Counted from the first letter of the stretch, positions 44,733 to 54,326 are shown. The stretch: 64,000 nt of DNA from Flavobacterium palustre (GCF_014639535.1 NZ_BMGA01000007.1:510-64509), one strand, 5' to 3'. The notes: generated from the letters alone by a model not told the origin. Numbers and translations are program-made.

Positions 44733-46349
44733 TTATAGCGATACTCCACGTTTCCAAGGAATAAAGTCATTTTGGTTTAAAATCGCAGCCTTGGTTTTTA
44801 CTTCACCACTAGCTACTTTAATAATAAACTCTAACATTTCATCAGCTGTTTCTTCAATCGATTTGTCACCTGTGATAATTTCACCAGTGTTGAAATCGAT
44901 AATATCAGACATTTTTTGAGCTAATTGCGTGTTAGATGATACTTTTACAACCGGAGCAATTGGATTTCCTGTTGGAGTTCCCAAACCTGTTGTAAACAAT
45001 ACCATATTAGCACCTGAACCTACCATTGCAGTTGTACACTCAACGTCATTTCCTGGAGTACATAACAAAGTAAAACCTGGTTCGTTGATATACTCGCCGT
45101 AATCGTAAACACCTACGATTGGTGAAGTACCACCTTTTTTAGAAGCACCTGCTGATTTCATTGCATCAGTAATCAAACCGTCTTTGATGTTACCCGGAGA
45201 AGGATTCATATCAAATCCTGATCCTGCATCAACAACCGTTTTCTCATACCATTTCATCAAATCTAAGAAACGTTGTCCGTCTTTATCATCTATACAACGG
45301 TTTACTAATTCCTGCTCAACTCCACATAATTCAGGGAACTCAGAAAGAATTGTAGTTCCTCCTAATGCAACTAATTTATCAGACAATACTCCTAATGTTG
45401 GGTTTGCCGAAATTCCAGAGAATCCATCAGAACCACCACACTCTAAACCAATTCTTAATTTAGATAATGGCGCTGGTTTTCTTGTAATTTTATTAGCTTC
45501 TTTGATAGCAGCAAAAGAATCTTTCACTACAGTACTCAACATTTCTTCAATAGTTCCGATAGATTGCTGGTCATATATCAAAACAGGCTTGTCACTGTTT
45601 GGATTAATCGCTTTCATAGCATCCTGGAAAATAGAAATTTGAAGGTTTTGACAACCTAAACTCAAAACAGTAGCACCAGCCACGTTTGGATTGTTTACAT
45701 ATCCTGCCAAAAGTTGAGCTAAAGAGTGAGAATCCTGACGAATTCCACCACAACCACCCTGATGCTGGATGAATTTTACTTCAATATTTTCAAACAAATC
45801 AACTTCTGTTGATTTCGCAACTACATCATTAGCTCCTGTTTCAGAATTAACCAAAGAACGAAGTAATAATTGGTAATCGTTTTCTTTTGGTTTTTTCAAT
45901 TCTTTTTCGAAAATTCCTTTTAAGATTTCGATGTTTCTGTTTTCACAGAATACCAATGGGAAAAACAACCAAACATTTTCTGTCCCCACCTGACCATCAG
46001 CTCTGTGGTATCCCATGAAAGTTTTATCCTTCCATTTATCAACATTAGGAACTTCCCAACCAATAGTATCCGTTTTACCGGTTACTTTGGCACTTTCGTG
46101 TTTTACATTGGTAGTAGCAATAACATCACCTTTAGCAATTTTTTGACTTGCTTTACCAACGATTACACCATACATGTAGATTTTGTCACCAACTTCAAAA
46201 TCTTTCATCGCAATCTTATGCTTCATTTTAGTATCCGATAATACTAAAATGTCTTCTCCTTCAAATGCGATTTTTTCTCCAGCAGTCAGATTCACTAACG
46301 CTACAGCCACATTATCCGAAGGGTCTACTTTTATTAATTTCTTTTGCAT
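44733..46349 (-). CDS. uxaA: Altronate dehydratase
   Basis: UxaA dehydrates D-altronate to 2-keto-3-deoxygluconate, the third step of the saturated galacturonate branch. The 538-residue protein has an N-terminal SAF domain (about 1-100, VDPSDNVAVALVNLTAGE; GDKIYMYGVIVGKA) fused to the large C-terminal domain with GYHRADGQVGTENVW, HQGGCGG, GLECGGSDGFSGISANP and TGLGTPTGNPIAPVVK. These conserved Cys, His and Gly motifs are those of the UxaA/GarD family. It is the last gene of the operon, 26 bp after uxaB. Confidence 0.96.
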   Translation of the reverse strand: MQKKLIKVDPSDNVAVALVNLTAGEKIAFEGEDILVLSDTKMKHKIAMKDFEVGDKIYMYGVIVGKASQKIAKGDVIATTNVKHESAKVTGKTDTIGWEVPNVDKWKDKTFMGYHRADGQVGTENVWLFFPLVFCENRNIEILKGIFEKELKKPKENDYQLLLRSLVNSETGANDVVAKSTEVDLFENIEVKFIQHQGGCGGIRQDSHSLAQLLAGYVNNPNVAGATVLSLGCQNLQISIFQDAMKAINPNSDKPVLIYDQQSIGTIEEMLSTVVKDSFAAIKEANKITRKPAPLSKLRIGLECGGSDGFSGISANPTLGVLSDKLVALGGTTILSEFPELCGVEQELVNRCIDDKDGQRFLDLMKWYEKTVVDAGSGFDMNPSPGNIKDGLITDAMKSAGASKKGGTSPIVGVYDYGEYINEPGFTLLCTPGNDVECTTAMVGSGANMVLFTTGLGTPTGNPIAPVVKVSSNTQLAQKMSDIIDFNTGEIITGDKSIEETADEMLEFIIKVASGEVKTKAAILNQNDFIPWKRGVSL

Positions 46350-46375
46350 CTTACTAACTTGATTTTTTTTATTTC

Positions 46376-47830
46376 TTAGTTTTTTTGAGAAAAATTGATA
46401 TACCCCTGCTCGATACCATTGGCTTCAATTTCATTTAATGCAAGCACTAAGGCTTGTGAAAGTCCGTCTACTTTATTTAAATCTTCATCCCAGAAATCTG
46501 TATTAGCTAAAACTGTAGAAACTACTGATTCTAAACTTCCTAATTCCCAAGCTTTTTTGAATGCTTCCACTAACTCAGGAGTATCTTTTACCGGCAAAGC
46601 TTCATTATTCCAAATTCCTTTGTAGAATTGAATTAAACAAGCTAATGAAAAAGTCAAACTAACAGGAAGTGTTTTTGTATTATTATAATAACCCAATAAA
46701 CTTGGTAAAACTCTTACTTTGAATTTTGAGATTGAATTTAAAGCAATATCAGCTAATGCATGCTTAATAAATGGATTTTTGAAACGATCCATCACTTCTT
46801 CAGCATAAGCAGTGATTTCATTTTTATCCATAGGAAGCGTTTCGCTAATTTCACTGATTACGTTATCTACGAAAGGCCCTGTAAAACCTCCATTAACTGT
46901 TTCCATAACTAATTTGTTACCATATAAAAGAGAAACAGGAACCATCGCTGTATGCGCACCATTCAAAATACGAACTTTGATCATCTTGAAAGGACGAATA
47001 TCATCAACAATCTTCACATTCAAATCTGTTTTGTGGAATGGTAATTTTGCTTTCAAATCCTCACCTCCTTCAATAGCCCAAAGGAAAAATGGTTCAGCAG
47101 CAACAATTAAGTTGTCTTGGTAATCCAATTTACTATTGTATTCTTCAATTTCAGCTCTTGGGTATCCAGGAACAATTCTGTCCACCAAAGTACTGTGATA
47201 CGTACAATCTTCTGAAACCCATTTTTTAAATGCAGCGTCTAAATTCCATAAATCGCAATATTGCAAGATACATTTTTTCAAGGCTTCTGAATTATAATCA
47301 ATCAATTCGCAAGGAATGATAGTCACTGCTTTAGAAGCATCTCCATTAAAATGTTTGAATCTTTCGTGTAATAAAAGAGTTAATTTAGCAGGAAATGAAG
47401 CTGGTGGCTGCATATCAGGAGTATCAGTTCCAACGAATTCAATTCCGGCCTCAGTAGTGTTTGAAACAATAAACTGAAGTTCTTCTTCTTTAGCTAATGC
47501 TAAATAATCTGCAAAATCAGTATAAGGATTGATTCCTTTTACAACATTAGTAATTAACTGAATGTCCTGAATTTTTTCTCCTTTTTTGATTCCATTCATA
47601 AACAAGGTATAAAGACCATCCTGCTCATTTATCATGTTTACCATACCACCTGCTAATGGCTGAACCATAGCAATACCAGCATTGAAATCAACTTCATTGT
47701 TTAATCTTTGAAAAGCATAATCAACAAAAGCTCTTAAGAAGTTACCTTCACCAAACTGAACTACTTTTATTGGGTTTAACTTTTCTAACCCTCTGTTTTT
47801 TCTATTTAATTTTTCCATTACTTCTGACAT
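46376..47830 (-). CDS. uxaB: Tagaturonate reductase (altronate oxidoreductase)
   Basis: UxaB reduces D-tagaturonate to D-altronate with NADH. From the ATG at 47830 the protein has 484 residues (MSEVMEKLNRK); the frame is open to a TTG at 47872, which would overlap eda and is not preferred. Mannitol-dehydrogenase-type motifs are KVVQFGEGNFLRAFVDY (NAD-binding start), FIVSNTTEAGIEF, DRIVPGYP, and the catalytic Lys region MIKVRILNGAHTAMVP. The close fit of the NGAHT segment to UxaB supports tagaturonate over fructuronate (UxuB) or mannitol. It follows eda by 19 bp. Confidence 0.94.
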   Translation of the reverse strand: MSEVMEKLNRKNRGLEKLNPIKVVQFGEGNFLRAFVDYAFQRLNNEVDFNAGIAMVQPLAGGMVNMINEQDGLYTLFMNGIKKGEKIQDIQLITNVVKGINPYTDFADYLALAKEEELQFIVSNTTEAGIEFVGTDTPDMQPPASFPAKLTLLLHERFKHFNGDASKAVTIIPCELIDYNSEALKKCILQYCDLWNLDAAFKKWVSEDCTYHSTLVDRIVPGYPRAEIEEYNSKLDYQDNLIVAAEPFFLWAIEGGEDLKAKLPFHKTDLNVKIVDDIRPFKMIKVRILNGAHTAMVPVSLLYGNKLVMETVNGGFTGPFVDNVISEISETLPMDKNEITAYAEEVMDRFKNPFIKHALADIALNSISKFKVRVLPSLLGYYNNTKTLPVSLTFSLACLIQFYKGIWNNEALPVKDTPELVEAFKKAWELGSLESVVSTVLANTDFWDEDLNKVDGLSQALVLALNEIEANGIEQGYINFSQKN

Positions 47831-47849
47831 AATTGCTTCTATTATTTTT

Positions 47850-48521
47850 TTATTTTTTACGTAAATCAGCAATAATTGCTATAGTTTCTTTTACTTTTTG
47901 AGCTAATCCGGCATAATCTTTACTTTGTAAAACGGAAGCCGAAATTAACTGAGAACCAATTCCAACACAGTAAGCTCCTGCATCAAACCATGATTTCAAA
48001 TTATCTCTCTCGGTAGAAACTCCTCCTGTAGGCATGATGTTTGTCCAAGGACAAGGTCCTTTAACCCCTTTTATAAATTGTGGCCCGTAGATTTCTCCAG
48101 GGAACAATTTAACAATCTCACATCCTAATTCTTCAGCTCTGGCAATTTCGCTCAAAGTACCACAACCAGGAGACCACAACACTTTTCTACGGTTACAAGC
48201 TATAGCAATATCTTCTCTAAATACAGGAGTAACAATAAAGTTAGCACCTAATTGCATATACAATGAAGCAGCAGCGGCATCAGTTACCGAACCAACTCCC
48301 ATGATCATTCCAGGTAATTCTTTGATAGCATATTTTGTCAATTCAGCAAAAACTTCGTGAGCGAAATCTCCTCTGGCAGTAAACTCCATCAAACGGGCAC
48401 CACCATCGTAACAAGCTTTCAACACATTCTTACTTAATTCCAGATCATTACTAAAAAACAAAGGAATCATCCCTGTTTCTTTCATTGCAGTTGCAACTTC
48501 TATACGTGTAAATTGAGCCAT
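47850..48521 (-). CDS. eda: 2-keto-3-deoxy-6-phosphogluconate aldolase
   Basis: Eda splits KDPG into pyruvate and glyceraldehyde 3-phosphate, the last step of this pathway. The 223-residue class I aldolase shows the catalytic Glu in LMEFTARGDFAHE, GVGSVTDAAAASLYMQLGAN, and the Schiff-base Lys in AEELGCEIVKLFPGEIYGPQ, followed by MPTGGVS for phosphate binding. Most KDPG aldolases have IVTPVF and KLFPA-type motifs; both are seen here (NFIVTPVFRED). It sits between kdgK (11 bp) and uxaB (19 bp). Confidence 0.96.
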   Translation of the reverse strand: MAQFTRIEVATAMKETGMIPLFFSNDLELSKNVLKACYDGGARLMEFTARGDFAHEVFAELTKYAIKELPGMIMGVGSVTDAAAASLYMQLGANFIVTPVFREDIAIACNRRKVLWSPGCGTLSEIARAEELGCEIVKLFPGEIYGPQFIKGVKGPCPWTNIMPTGGVSTERDNLKSWFDAGAYCVGIGSQLISASVLQSKDYAGLAQKVKETIAIIADLRKK

Positions 48522-48532
48522 TTTATCTTTTT

Positions 48533-49555
48533 TTATCTTGAAACTTTACCTGTGAAATCTCCATCAAGTAATTTTTCAATTTCATTTTTAGTAATTAAAT
48601 TATAATCTCCATAGATGGTGTGTTTTAAACAACAAGCAGCAACCGCAAAGTTCAAAGCTCTTTGTTTATCCAATGGTTCTTCGTTTAAACCATAGATTAA
48701 ACCTCCCATAAAAGCATCACCACTACCTACTCTGTCCACAACCGGAGTAACCTCCTGAACAGCAGCTTTAAACACTTCTTTTCCATCATAAAGGATTCCT
48801 CCAATACGTTGGTGAGAAGCACTTACAGAATAACGTAAAGTAGTTGACATGTATTTTAATTCAGGACAAAGTTTGAACACTTCATTATACAAAGCAGGCA
48901 ATGTATGAACTTCCTGGTAATCAGGATCAACCTTATCTAAACCTAACATAAAGTTAGCAGTATCTATGTCACCTAAGATAATATTACTGTACTTTAACAT
49001 TTCCGGCATCACATCCTTTGGTTGTTTCCCATAATTCCAAAGTTTTGAACGGTAATTCAAATCGGTAGAAATAGTCAAACCTAATTCGTGAGCTACTTTA
49101 ATAGCCTCAAAACAAGCTTCGGCTGCTGTTTCAGAAAGAGCCGGAGTAATTCCGCTCCAGTGAAACCAGGTTGCATCCTTTAAAATTTCTTTCCAGTCAA
49201 ATTCTCCTTTTTTCAAAGTGGACATTGAACTGTTAGCTCTATCGTAAATTACATTACTTGCACGTGTACTGGTTCCTGTTTCAAGGAAATAAATCCCTAA
49301 ACGATCCCCACCTTTCATTACATTTTGACAATCTACATCCAGTTTGCGCATTTCGTGAATAGCACAATTCCCTAATTCATTATTAGGTACTTTAGTAACA
49401 AATTCTGCCTTCATCCCGTAATTTACAAGCGAAACAGCAACATTAAATTCTCCTCCACCATAGGTCGCTTTATACGATTCGGCCTGAGCAAATCTCAAGT
49501 GTCTGTCAGTAGATAAACGCAGTAGAATTTCTCCAAAAGTGACTACTTTTTTCAT
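48533..49555 (-). CDS. kdgK: 2-keto-3-deoxygluconate kinase
   Basis: KdgK phosphorylates KDG to KDPG, where the Kdu and Uxa branches meet. The 340-residue PfkB/ribokinase-family protein has an N-terminal GGGEFNVAVSLVNYGMKAEF and the C-terminal signature VDRVGSGDAFMGGLIYGL, whose Asp is the catalytic base. The length fits KdgK. A 112-bp gap separates it from uxaC and holds a sequence very similar to the MFS-gene promoter with an altered operator (49583-49625), so part of its expression may be independent of the upstream genes. Confidence 0.94.
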   Translation of the reverse strand: MKKVVTFGEILLRLSTDRHLRFAQAESYKATYGGGEFNVAVSLVNYGMKAEFVTKVPNNELGNCAIHEMRKLDVDCQNVMKGGDRLGIYFLETGTSTRASNVIYDRANSSMSTLKKGEFDWKEILKDATWFHWSGITPALSETAAEACFEAIKVAHELGLTISTDLNYRSKLWNYGKQPKDVMPEMLKYSNIILGDIDTANFMLGLDKVDPDYQEVHTLPALYNEVFKLCPELKYMSTTLRYSVSASHQRIGGILYDGKEVFKAAVQEVTPVVDRVGSGDAFMGGLIYGLNEEPLDKQRALNFAVAACCLKHTIYGDYNLITKNEIEKLLDGDFTGKVSR

Positions 49556-49582
49556 ATGTAGTTAATATTTTTTTTCAAAGAA

Positions 49583-49625
49583 GATGTAATCGCCATTCTC
49601 CATTTATATTCTTAATAATTGAATC
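49583..49625 (-). promoter_or_regulatory. Diverged copy of the MFS promoter-operator before kdgK
   Basis: ATTCTTAATAATTGAATC at 49608-49625 matches 17 of 18 bases of 54515-54532 in the MFS promoter, and the operator half TGTAATCG (49585-49592) is kept at nearly the same spacing. The other operator half and the -7 box are changed (ATAAATGG instead of TATATTTG). An ATCGCCAT / ATGGCGAT pair also spans it. Confidence 0.6.
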
Positions 49626-49667
49626 ATGGCGATATCAAATGAAAATTTTTTATAAATTATACTTTAA

Positions 49668-51077
49668 TTATTTAACCGGAAATTTGAAATATTCCTTAGC
49701 ATTACCATAGCTAATATCAGAAACCATTTTTCCAATCCATTCCATTTCAGAAGCAGGTAATTCACCTCTTTTGATTTCGTCTCCTAAAAGGTTACAAAGA
49801 ATACGACGGAAATATTCGTGTCTTGGGAAAGACAAGAAACTTCTTGAATCAGTCAACATTCCCACAAAACAGCTAATCAAACTCATATTAGAAAGAGCGT
49901 TTAATTGTTTTGTCATTCCATCTTTTTGATCTAAGAACCACCATCCTGAACCAAATTGCACTTTTCCTCTAACACTTCCGTCATTAAAGTTACCAATCAT
50001 GGTAGCCATAACTTCGTTGTCAGCAGGATTCAGGTTGTAAATAATAGTTTTAGTCAATTTATCTTTACTATCCAATGCATTTAAGAATGCTGATAATTTT
50101 TGAGCTTGTGGATAATCTCCAATAGAATCCCATCCTGTATCAGGTCCTAAAATACGGTGCATACGCGCATTATTATTTCTCAAAGCTCCTAAGTGAAATT
50201 GTTGAACCCATCCAAATTCATGGTAAGTTTCACATAAAAATACTAAAATAGCACTTTGGAATTTCAAAGCTTCTTCGTTGCTGATAGCCTGGTTTTCTCT
50301 TTTCTTTTTGAAAATAGCAACCACTTCGCTTTCAGTATAATTTTCGAAATAAATTTGGTCTAATCCGTGGTCACAAAGTTGGCAACCATTTGCATTAAAA
50401 TACTCAATTCTGTTTCTTAAAGCCGCTTGTAAATCAGCGTAAGTATTAATAGAAATCGAAGCTTTTTGTCCTAAAACATCAAGATATTCGTTGTATCCGT
50501 CATTAGCAATTAAGATCGCTTTATCAGGTCTGAAAGCTGTACTTACAGTAGTTTTGAAATCGCTTTTAGCTAATTGCTCATGAAAATCCAAACTATCGAT
50601 AGGATCTTCAGTAGTACATACTAATTCAGCATTTACTTTACGCAACAAGTTTCTTGTGCTGTATTCAGCAGAATTTACTTTAGCAGAAGTCTCTTCGTAG
50701 ATTCTTTCAGCTGATTTTTCGTTTAATAAATCAGTAATATCAAAATAACGAGCCAACTCTAAGTGAGTCCAGTGGTACAATGGATTACGCATTGTATAAG
50801 GAACTGTTTTTGCCCAGTTTAAAAATTTATCTTTATCAGAACCATTACCTGTTACAAATTGTTCGTTGATACCTAAAGTACGCATCGCTCTCCATTTGTA
50901 GTGATCTCCTTTAATCCAAACATCAGTAATATTACTAAAGATTTTATCTTCGGCAATAAACTGAGGATTCAGGTGATTGTGGTAATCAATAATCGGTTGG
51001 TTCTTAGAATAATTATGATATAATTCTTCTGCGAATTTATTTTCTAATAAAAAGTTATCGTTGATAAAAGTGCTCAT
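49668..51077 (-). CDS. uxaC: Uronate isomerase (glucuronate/galacturonate isomerase)
   Basis: UxaC converts D-galacturonate to D-tagaturonate and D-glucuronate to D-fructuronate. The 469-residue amidohydrolase-fold protein has the metal-binding YHNHLNPQFIAED, the uronate-binding region LVCTTEDPIDSLDFHEQL, the conserved HLGALRNNNARMHRILGPDTGWDSI and the C-terminal TDSRSFLSFPRHEYFRRILC. All are landmarks of the family. It can take galacturonate from pectin and also glucuronate, which matters because a GH115 alpha-glucuronidase lies 10 kb away. No UxuA/UxuB pair for fructuronate is seen in the window. Confidence 0.97.
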   Translation of the reverse strand: MSTFINDNFLLENKFAEELYHNYSKNQPIIDYHNHLNPQFIAEDKIFSNITDVWIKGDHYKWRAMRTLGINEQFVTGNGSDKDKFLNWAKTVPYTMRNPLYHWTHLELARYFDITDLLNEKSAERIYEETSAKVNSAEYSTRNLLRKVNAELVCTTEDPIDSLDFHEQLAKSDFKTTVSTAFRPDKAILIANDGYNEYLDVLGQKASISINTYADLQAALRNRIEYFNANGCQLCDHGLDQIYFENYTESEVVAIFKKKRENQAISNEEALKFQSAILVFLCETYHEFGWVQQFHLGALRNNNARMHRILGPDTGWDSIGDYPQAQKLSAFLNALDSKDKLTKTIIYNLNPADNEVMATMIGNFNDGSVRGKVQFGSGWWFLDQKDGMTKQLNALSNMSLISCFVGMLTDSRSFLSFPRHEYFRRILCNLLGDEIKRGELPASEMEWIGKMVSDISYGNAKEYFKFPVK

Positions 51078-51095
51078 TATAATTTTCTTAAAATA

Positions 51096-51887
51096 TTAAT
51101 CTTCATTTGATGGTTTACCAATGGTAGCCAAAATTCCACCATCAACATATAAAATGTGACCGTTTACAAAATCACTCGCTTTAGATGACAAAAAGATTGC
51201 CGCTCCTGCTAAATCACCCGGATCACCCCATTTAGCAGCCGGTGTTCTGCTAATGATAAAATCGTTAAACGGATGTCCGTCAACACGAATTGGTTTTGTT
51301 TGTTCCGTAGCAAAATATCCAGGTCCGATTCCGTTGATTTGAACATTATATTTAGCCCATTCTGTAGCCATGTTTTTAGTCAACATTTTCAAACCACCTT
51401 TTGCAGCAGCATAAGCAGAAACGGTATTTCTACCTAATTCACTCATCATAGAGCAAATGTTGATGATTTTTCCAGCTCTTCTTTCAATCATTCCTTTAGC
51501 AACATGCTTAGAAACAATAAACGGACTTACTAAATCAATATCAATTACTTCTCTAAAATCAGCAACTTCCATCTCTAACAATGGAATTCTTTTGATAATT
51601 CCGGCGTTATTGATTAGAATATCGATAGGTCCAACTTCATTTTCAATTTTTGCAACAGCAGCTTTTACTTGCTCCTCTTCTGTTACATTAAATTTATAAC
51701 CAACAGCATTGATTCCTTCGCTTTTTAATTCGGCTACAGCAGCATCAATTTTTTCCTGAGAAGAATTTCCATTAACAACAATAGTTGCTCCCGCCTGACC
51801 TAATCCTTTAGCCATTGCCATACCCAGTCCGTGAGTACTTCCTGTGATAAGTGCAACTTTTCCTTGTATATCAAATAAATTTGTCAT
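51096..51887 (-). CDS. kduD: 2-dehydro-3-deoxy-gluconate 5-dehydrogenase (DKI/KDG reductase)
   Basis: KduD reduces 2,5-diketo-3-deoxygluconate to KDG, completing the branch for unsaturated galacturonate. The 263-residue short-chain dehydrogenase has the cofactor motif TGSTHGLGMAMAKG, NNAGI, the catalytic Ser in INICSMMSELG, YAAAKGG with catalytic Tyr and Lys, and GPGYFATEQT, which distinguishes KduD from general FabG-like enzymes. It starts 4 bp after the kduI stop and uxaC follows 18 bp later. Confidence 0.95.
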   Translation of the reverse strand: MTNLFDIQGKVALITGSTHGLGMAMAKGLGQAGATIVVNGNSSQEKIDAAVAELKSEGINAVGYKFNVTEEEQVKAAVAKIENEVGPIDILINNAGIIKRIPLLEMEVADFREVIDIDLVSPFIVSKHVAKGMIERRAGKIINICSMMSELGRNTVSAYAAAKGGLKMLTKNMATEWAKYNVQINGIGPGYFATEQTKPIRVDGHPFNDFIISRTPAAKWGDPGDLAGAAIFLSSKASDFVNGHILYVDGGILATIGKPSNED

Positions 51888-51891
51888 TTTT

Positions 51892-52731
51892 TTATCTTAA
51901 ATCAGTGATTTTACAAACATCCATATCTCCGTAATCTAAGTTTTCACCTGCCATACCCCAGATAAAAGTATAATTAGATGTTCCTGACCCAGAGTGGATA
52001 GACCAAGGTGGCGAAATAACTGCCTGATGATTGTTCATCCAGATATGTCTTGTTTCTTGTGGCTCACCCATAAAGTGACATACCGCCTGATTTTCAGGAA
52101 TATCTAAGTAAAAATAAACCTCCATACGACGATCGTGAACGTGAGCTGGCATCGTATTCCAAACACTTCCCGGTTTTAACTCAGTCATCCCCATTTGCAA
52201 TTGGCAAGTAGTAACTACACTTCCAATAATCATTTGGTTTACTGTACGATGATTAGCCGTTTCCATTGTACCCAAATGTAATTTATTAGCTTCAGCTAAA
52301 CTAACTTTCACAGTAGGATAAGTCGTGTGAGCCGGAGCAGAATTGATATAAAATTTAGCCGGGTTTTTAGCATCAGCACTTTTGAATATTACTTCTTTAT
52401 TTCCTGCTCCAATATATAAAGCATCTTTAAAACCTAACTCATAAGTTTCTCCTTCAACCACAACAGAACCATTACCTCCAACATTAATGATTCCTAACTC
52501 TCTTCTCTCTAAAAAATAAGGCGCTTTAAGCGGATCAATGGTTTCAAGAGGCAACTCTTTATTTACAGGAACTGCAGAACCTGCAATATAACGGTCGTAG
52601 TGTGAATAAACCAACACTACTTCGTCTTCCTGCATTAAATCATCGATTAAGAATTCTTCTCTTAATTGTTTTGTATCGTATTTTTTTACTGTCTGAGGGC
52701 TGGAAGCGTAACGTGAACTATATTTTGTCAT
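51892..52731 (-). CDS. kduI: 5-keto-4-deoxyuronate isomerase
   Basis: KduI isomerises 5-keto-4-deoxyuronate, the spontaneous product of unsaturated galacturonate released by GH105 enzymes, to 2,5-diketo-3-deoxygluconate. The 279-residue bicupin shows the zinc site [20 protein letters not shown] and the segment [22 protein letters not shown]. The last motif and length are diagnostic for KduI. It is the first gene of the seven-gene operon, and its promoter carries a LacI-type operator. Confidence 0.97.
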   Translation of the reverse strand: MTKYSSRYASSPQTVKKYDTKQLREEFLIDDLMQEDEVVLVYSHYDRYIAGSAVPVNKELPLETIDPLKAPYFLERRELGIINVGGNGSVVVEGETYELGFKDALYIGAGNKEVIFKSADAKNPAKFYINSAPAHTTYPTVKVSLAEANKLHLGTMETANHRTVNQMIIGSVVTTCQLQMGMTELKPGSVWNTMPAHVHDRRMEVYFYLDIPENQAVCHFMGEPQETRHIWMNNHQAVISPPWSIHSGSGTSNYTFIWGMAGENLDYGDMDVCKITDLR

Positions 52732-52748
52732 AATTATTTTGTGTTTAG

Positions 52749-52768
52749 TGTAATCGATTACAAAGGTA
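52749..52768 (-). promoter_or_regulatory. LacI-type operator and -7 box of the kdu/uxa operon
   Basis: The perfect palindrome TGTAATCGATTACA (52749-52762) overlaps by two bases the minus-strand -7 box TACCTTTG (52768-52761). The predicted transcript start lies inside the operator. The kduI ATG is 18 bp downstream of the operator edge. Confidence 0.85.
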
Positions 52769-52827
52769 TAAATTTAATTTATTTTACATCTATATTTATG
52801 AAAACAACTTATCCATAAAAAGTTAAA

Positions 52828-52867
52828 AAAAGAAAAAACTCTCTTGTAATAACACAAGAGAGTTTTA
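52828..52867 (-). terminator. Terminator of the MFS transporter gene
   Basis: AAAACTCTCTTGT / ACAAGAGAGTTTT arms with a 6-nt loop and a T-rich minus-strand tail lie 8 bp after the stop. They separate the transporter from kduI. Confidence 0.9.
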
Positions 52868-52874
52868 ACAAATT

Positions 52875-54320
52875 TTACAAATCAGTTATTGGAGCATATT
52901 TTGGCACTAATGATTTCATTACCGTCCAACCTATCAGATAGCAAACTGCACATATAGAAAAGATAATAAAGTAACCTGCTTCAATACCTTTAAAGCCCAT
53001 AAAAGCCATTTCAGTCTCTTTAGTATAATCAAATAAAACTCCGGAACCTTTATTAATTAAAGTTGATCCCAAACCTCCTGCTAAACCACCAATACCTGTA
53101 ATGGTAGCAATTGCTTTTTTAGGAAACATATCTCCCACAGTAGTAAAAATATTAGCTGACCAGGCCTGGTGAGCCGCCCCTGCAATACCAATGATAATTA
53201 CAGGCAACCAATACGAAATATACCCTAAAGGCTGAGCAACCAAAGCCAACAATGGAAAAAATGCAAAAATCAACATCGCTTTCATCCTTCCTTCATAAGG
53301 ATTCATTCCTTTTTTCTCTACGAAATAAGTTGGCAACCAACCTCCAATGATTGACAATAAAGTAATCATATACAATACAAATAATGGAAAAGCAGCTTCA
53401 GTAGAATCCATATCATAAACAGAACTCAAATAAGCAGGTGTCCAGAACAAGAAAAACCACCACACACCATCAGTCATAAATTTACCAAAAGCAAAAGCCC
53501 AGGTTTGTTTGTATTTAAAACAAGCAGCAAGAGATACTTTATCCGTATTTTCAGGAACATAGCCTTCAATTTTACTATCAGCCAAAACATCTTGTTGTAT
53601 ATATTCTAATTCTGCAGCATTAACTTTTGAATGTCTTTCCGGTTTGTCGTACATGAACATCCAAAATCCCATCCATACAAAACCTAAAGCACCAATAATA
53701 ATAAATGACATTTCCCATCCAAAAGACTTAGCAATAAACGGAATTGTAATTGGTGCAGCCAATGCTCCTACTGTTGCTCCTGCATTAAAAATACTGGTAG
53801 CAAAAGCACGGTCTTTCTTAGGAAAATATTCAGCAGTAGTTTTAATTGCAGCAGGAAAGTTCCCCGCTTCTCCAACCGCCAAAACAAAACGGGCAAAAAT
53901 AAACAAAGTCACACTTACATTGATAACCAAAGCGGTATCACTGATTGTTTCAATAACTTCCTTAGCACCACCAAAACCAACAAACCAATTCCCTGTAATA
54001 ATCCCAGAAGTTGCAATTCCGGCAAAAGCGTGCAAACAAGCTCCTACAGACCAAACTCCAATTGCCCAAAGAAAACCTTTTTTAGTATCCATCCAGTCGA
54101 TAAATCTTCCGGCAAACAATAAAGAAACTGCATAAAAAATGGAGAACAAAGCGGTAATGTTACCGTAATCGTTATTTGTCCAATGAAATTCCGGAGCTAT
54201 AAAATCACTCCAAGTTAAAGAAAGAACCTGTCTGTCTAAGTAATTTATAGTTGTTGCAAAAAACAATAACGAACATATTGTCCAGCGATAGTTTCCAACA
54301 GCTTTGTTTGTTTGGTTCAT
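52875..54320 (-). CDS. exuT: MFS hexuronate transporter (ExuT type)
   Basis: This inner-membrane secondary transporter probably carries galacturonate or glucuronate into the cytoplasm. From the ATG at 54320 it has 481 residues; the frame extends to an upstream TTG at 54326 that is not needed. About twelve hydrophobic segments are seen, with the anion:cation-symporter-type N-terminus INYLDRQVLSLTW, RFVLAVGEAGNFPAAIKTTAEYFPKKDR, and NAGATVGALAAPI. An insertion of about 45 residues after TM6 and PTYFVEKKGMN in the second half are normal for ExuT-like proteins in Bacteroidota. It is a single-gene unit with its own operator-bearing promoter. Confidence 0.92.
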   Translation of the reverse strand: MNQTNKAVGNYRWTICSLLFFATTINYLDRQVLSLTWSDFIAPEFHWTNNDYGNITALFSIFYAVSLLFAGRFIDWMDTKKGFLWAIGVWSVGACLHAFAGIATSGIITGNWFVGFGGAKEVIETISDTALVINVSVTLFIFARFVLAVGEAGNFPAAIKTTAEYFPKKDRAFATSIFNAGATVGALAAPITIPFIAKSFGWEMSFIIIGALGFVWMGFWMFMYDKPERHSKVNAAELEYIQQDVLADSKIEGYVPENTDKVSLAACFKYKQTWAFAFGKFMTDGVWWFFLFWTPAYLSSVYDMDSTEAAFPLFVLYMITLLSIIGGWLPTYFVEKKGMNPYEGRMKAMLIFAFFPLLALVAQPLGYISYWLPVIIIGIAGAAHQAWSANIFTTVGDMFPKKAIATITGIGGLAGGLGSTLINKGSGVLFDYTKETEMAFMGFKGIEAGYFIIFSICAVCYLIGWTVMKSLVPKYAPITDL

Positions 54321-54326
54321 AATCAA

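Noticed and set aside
47831-47872. N-terminal extension of uxaB to a TTG codon
   Set aside because: It would overlap the eda stop by about 20 bp and adds an unconserved stretch before MSEVMEKLNRK; the ATG at 47830 fits the gene spacing.
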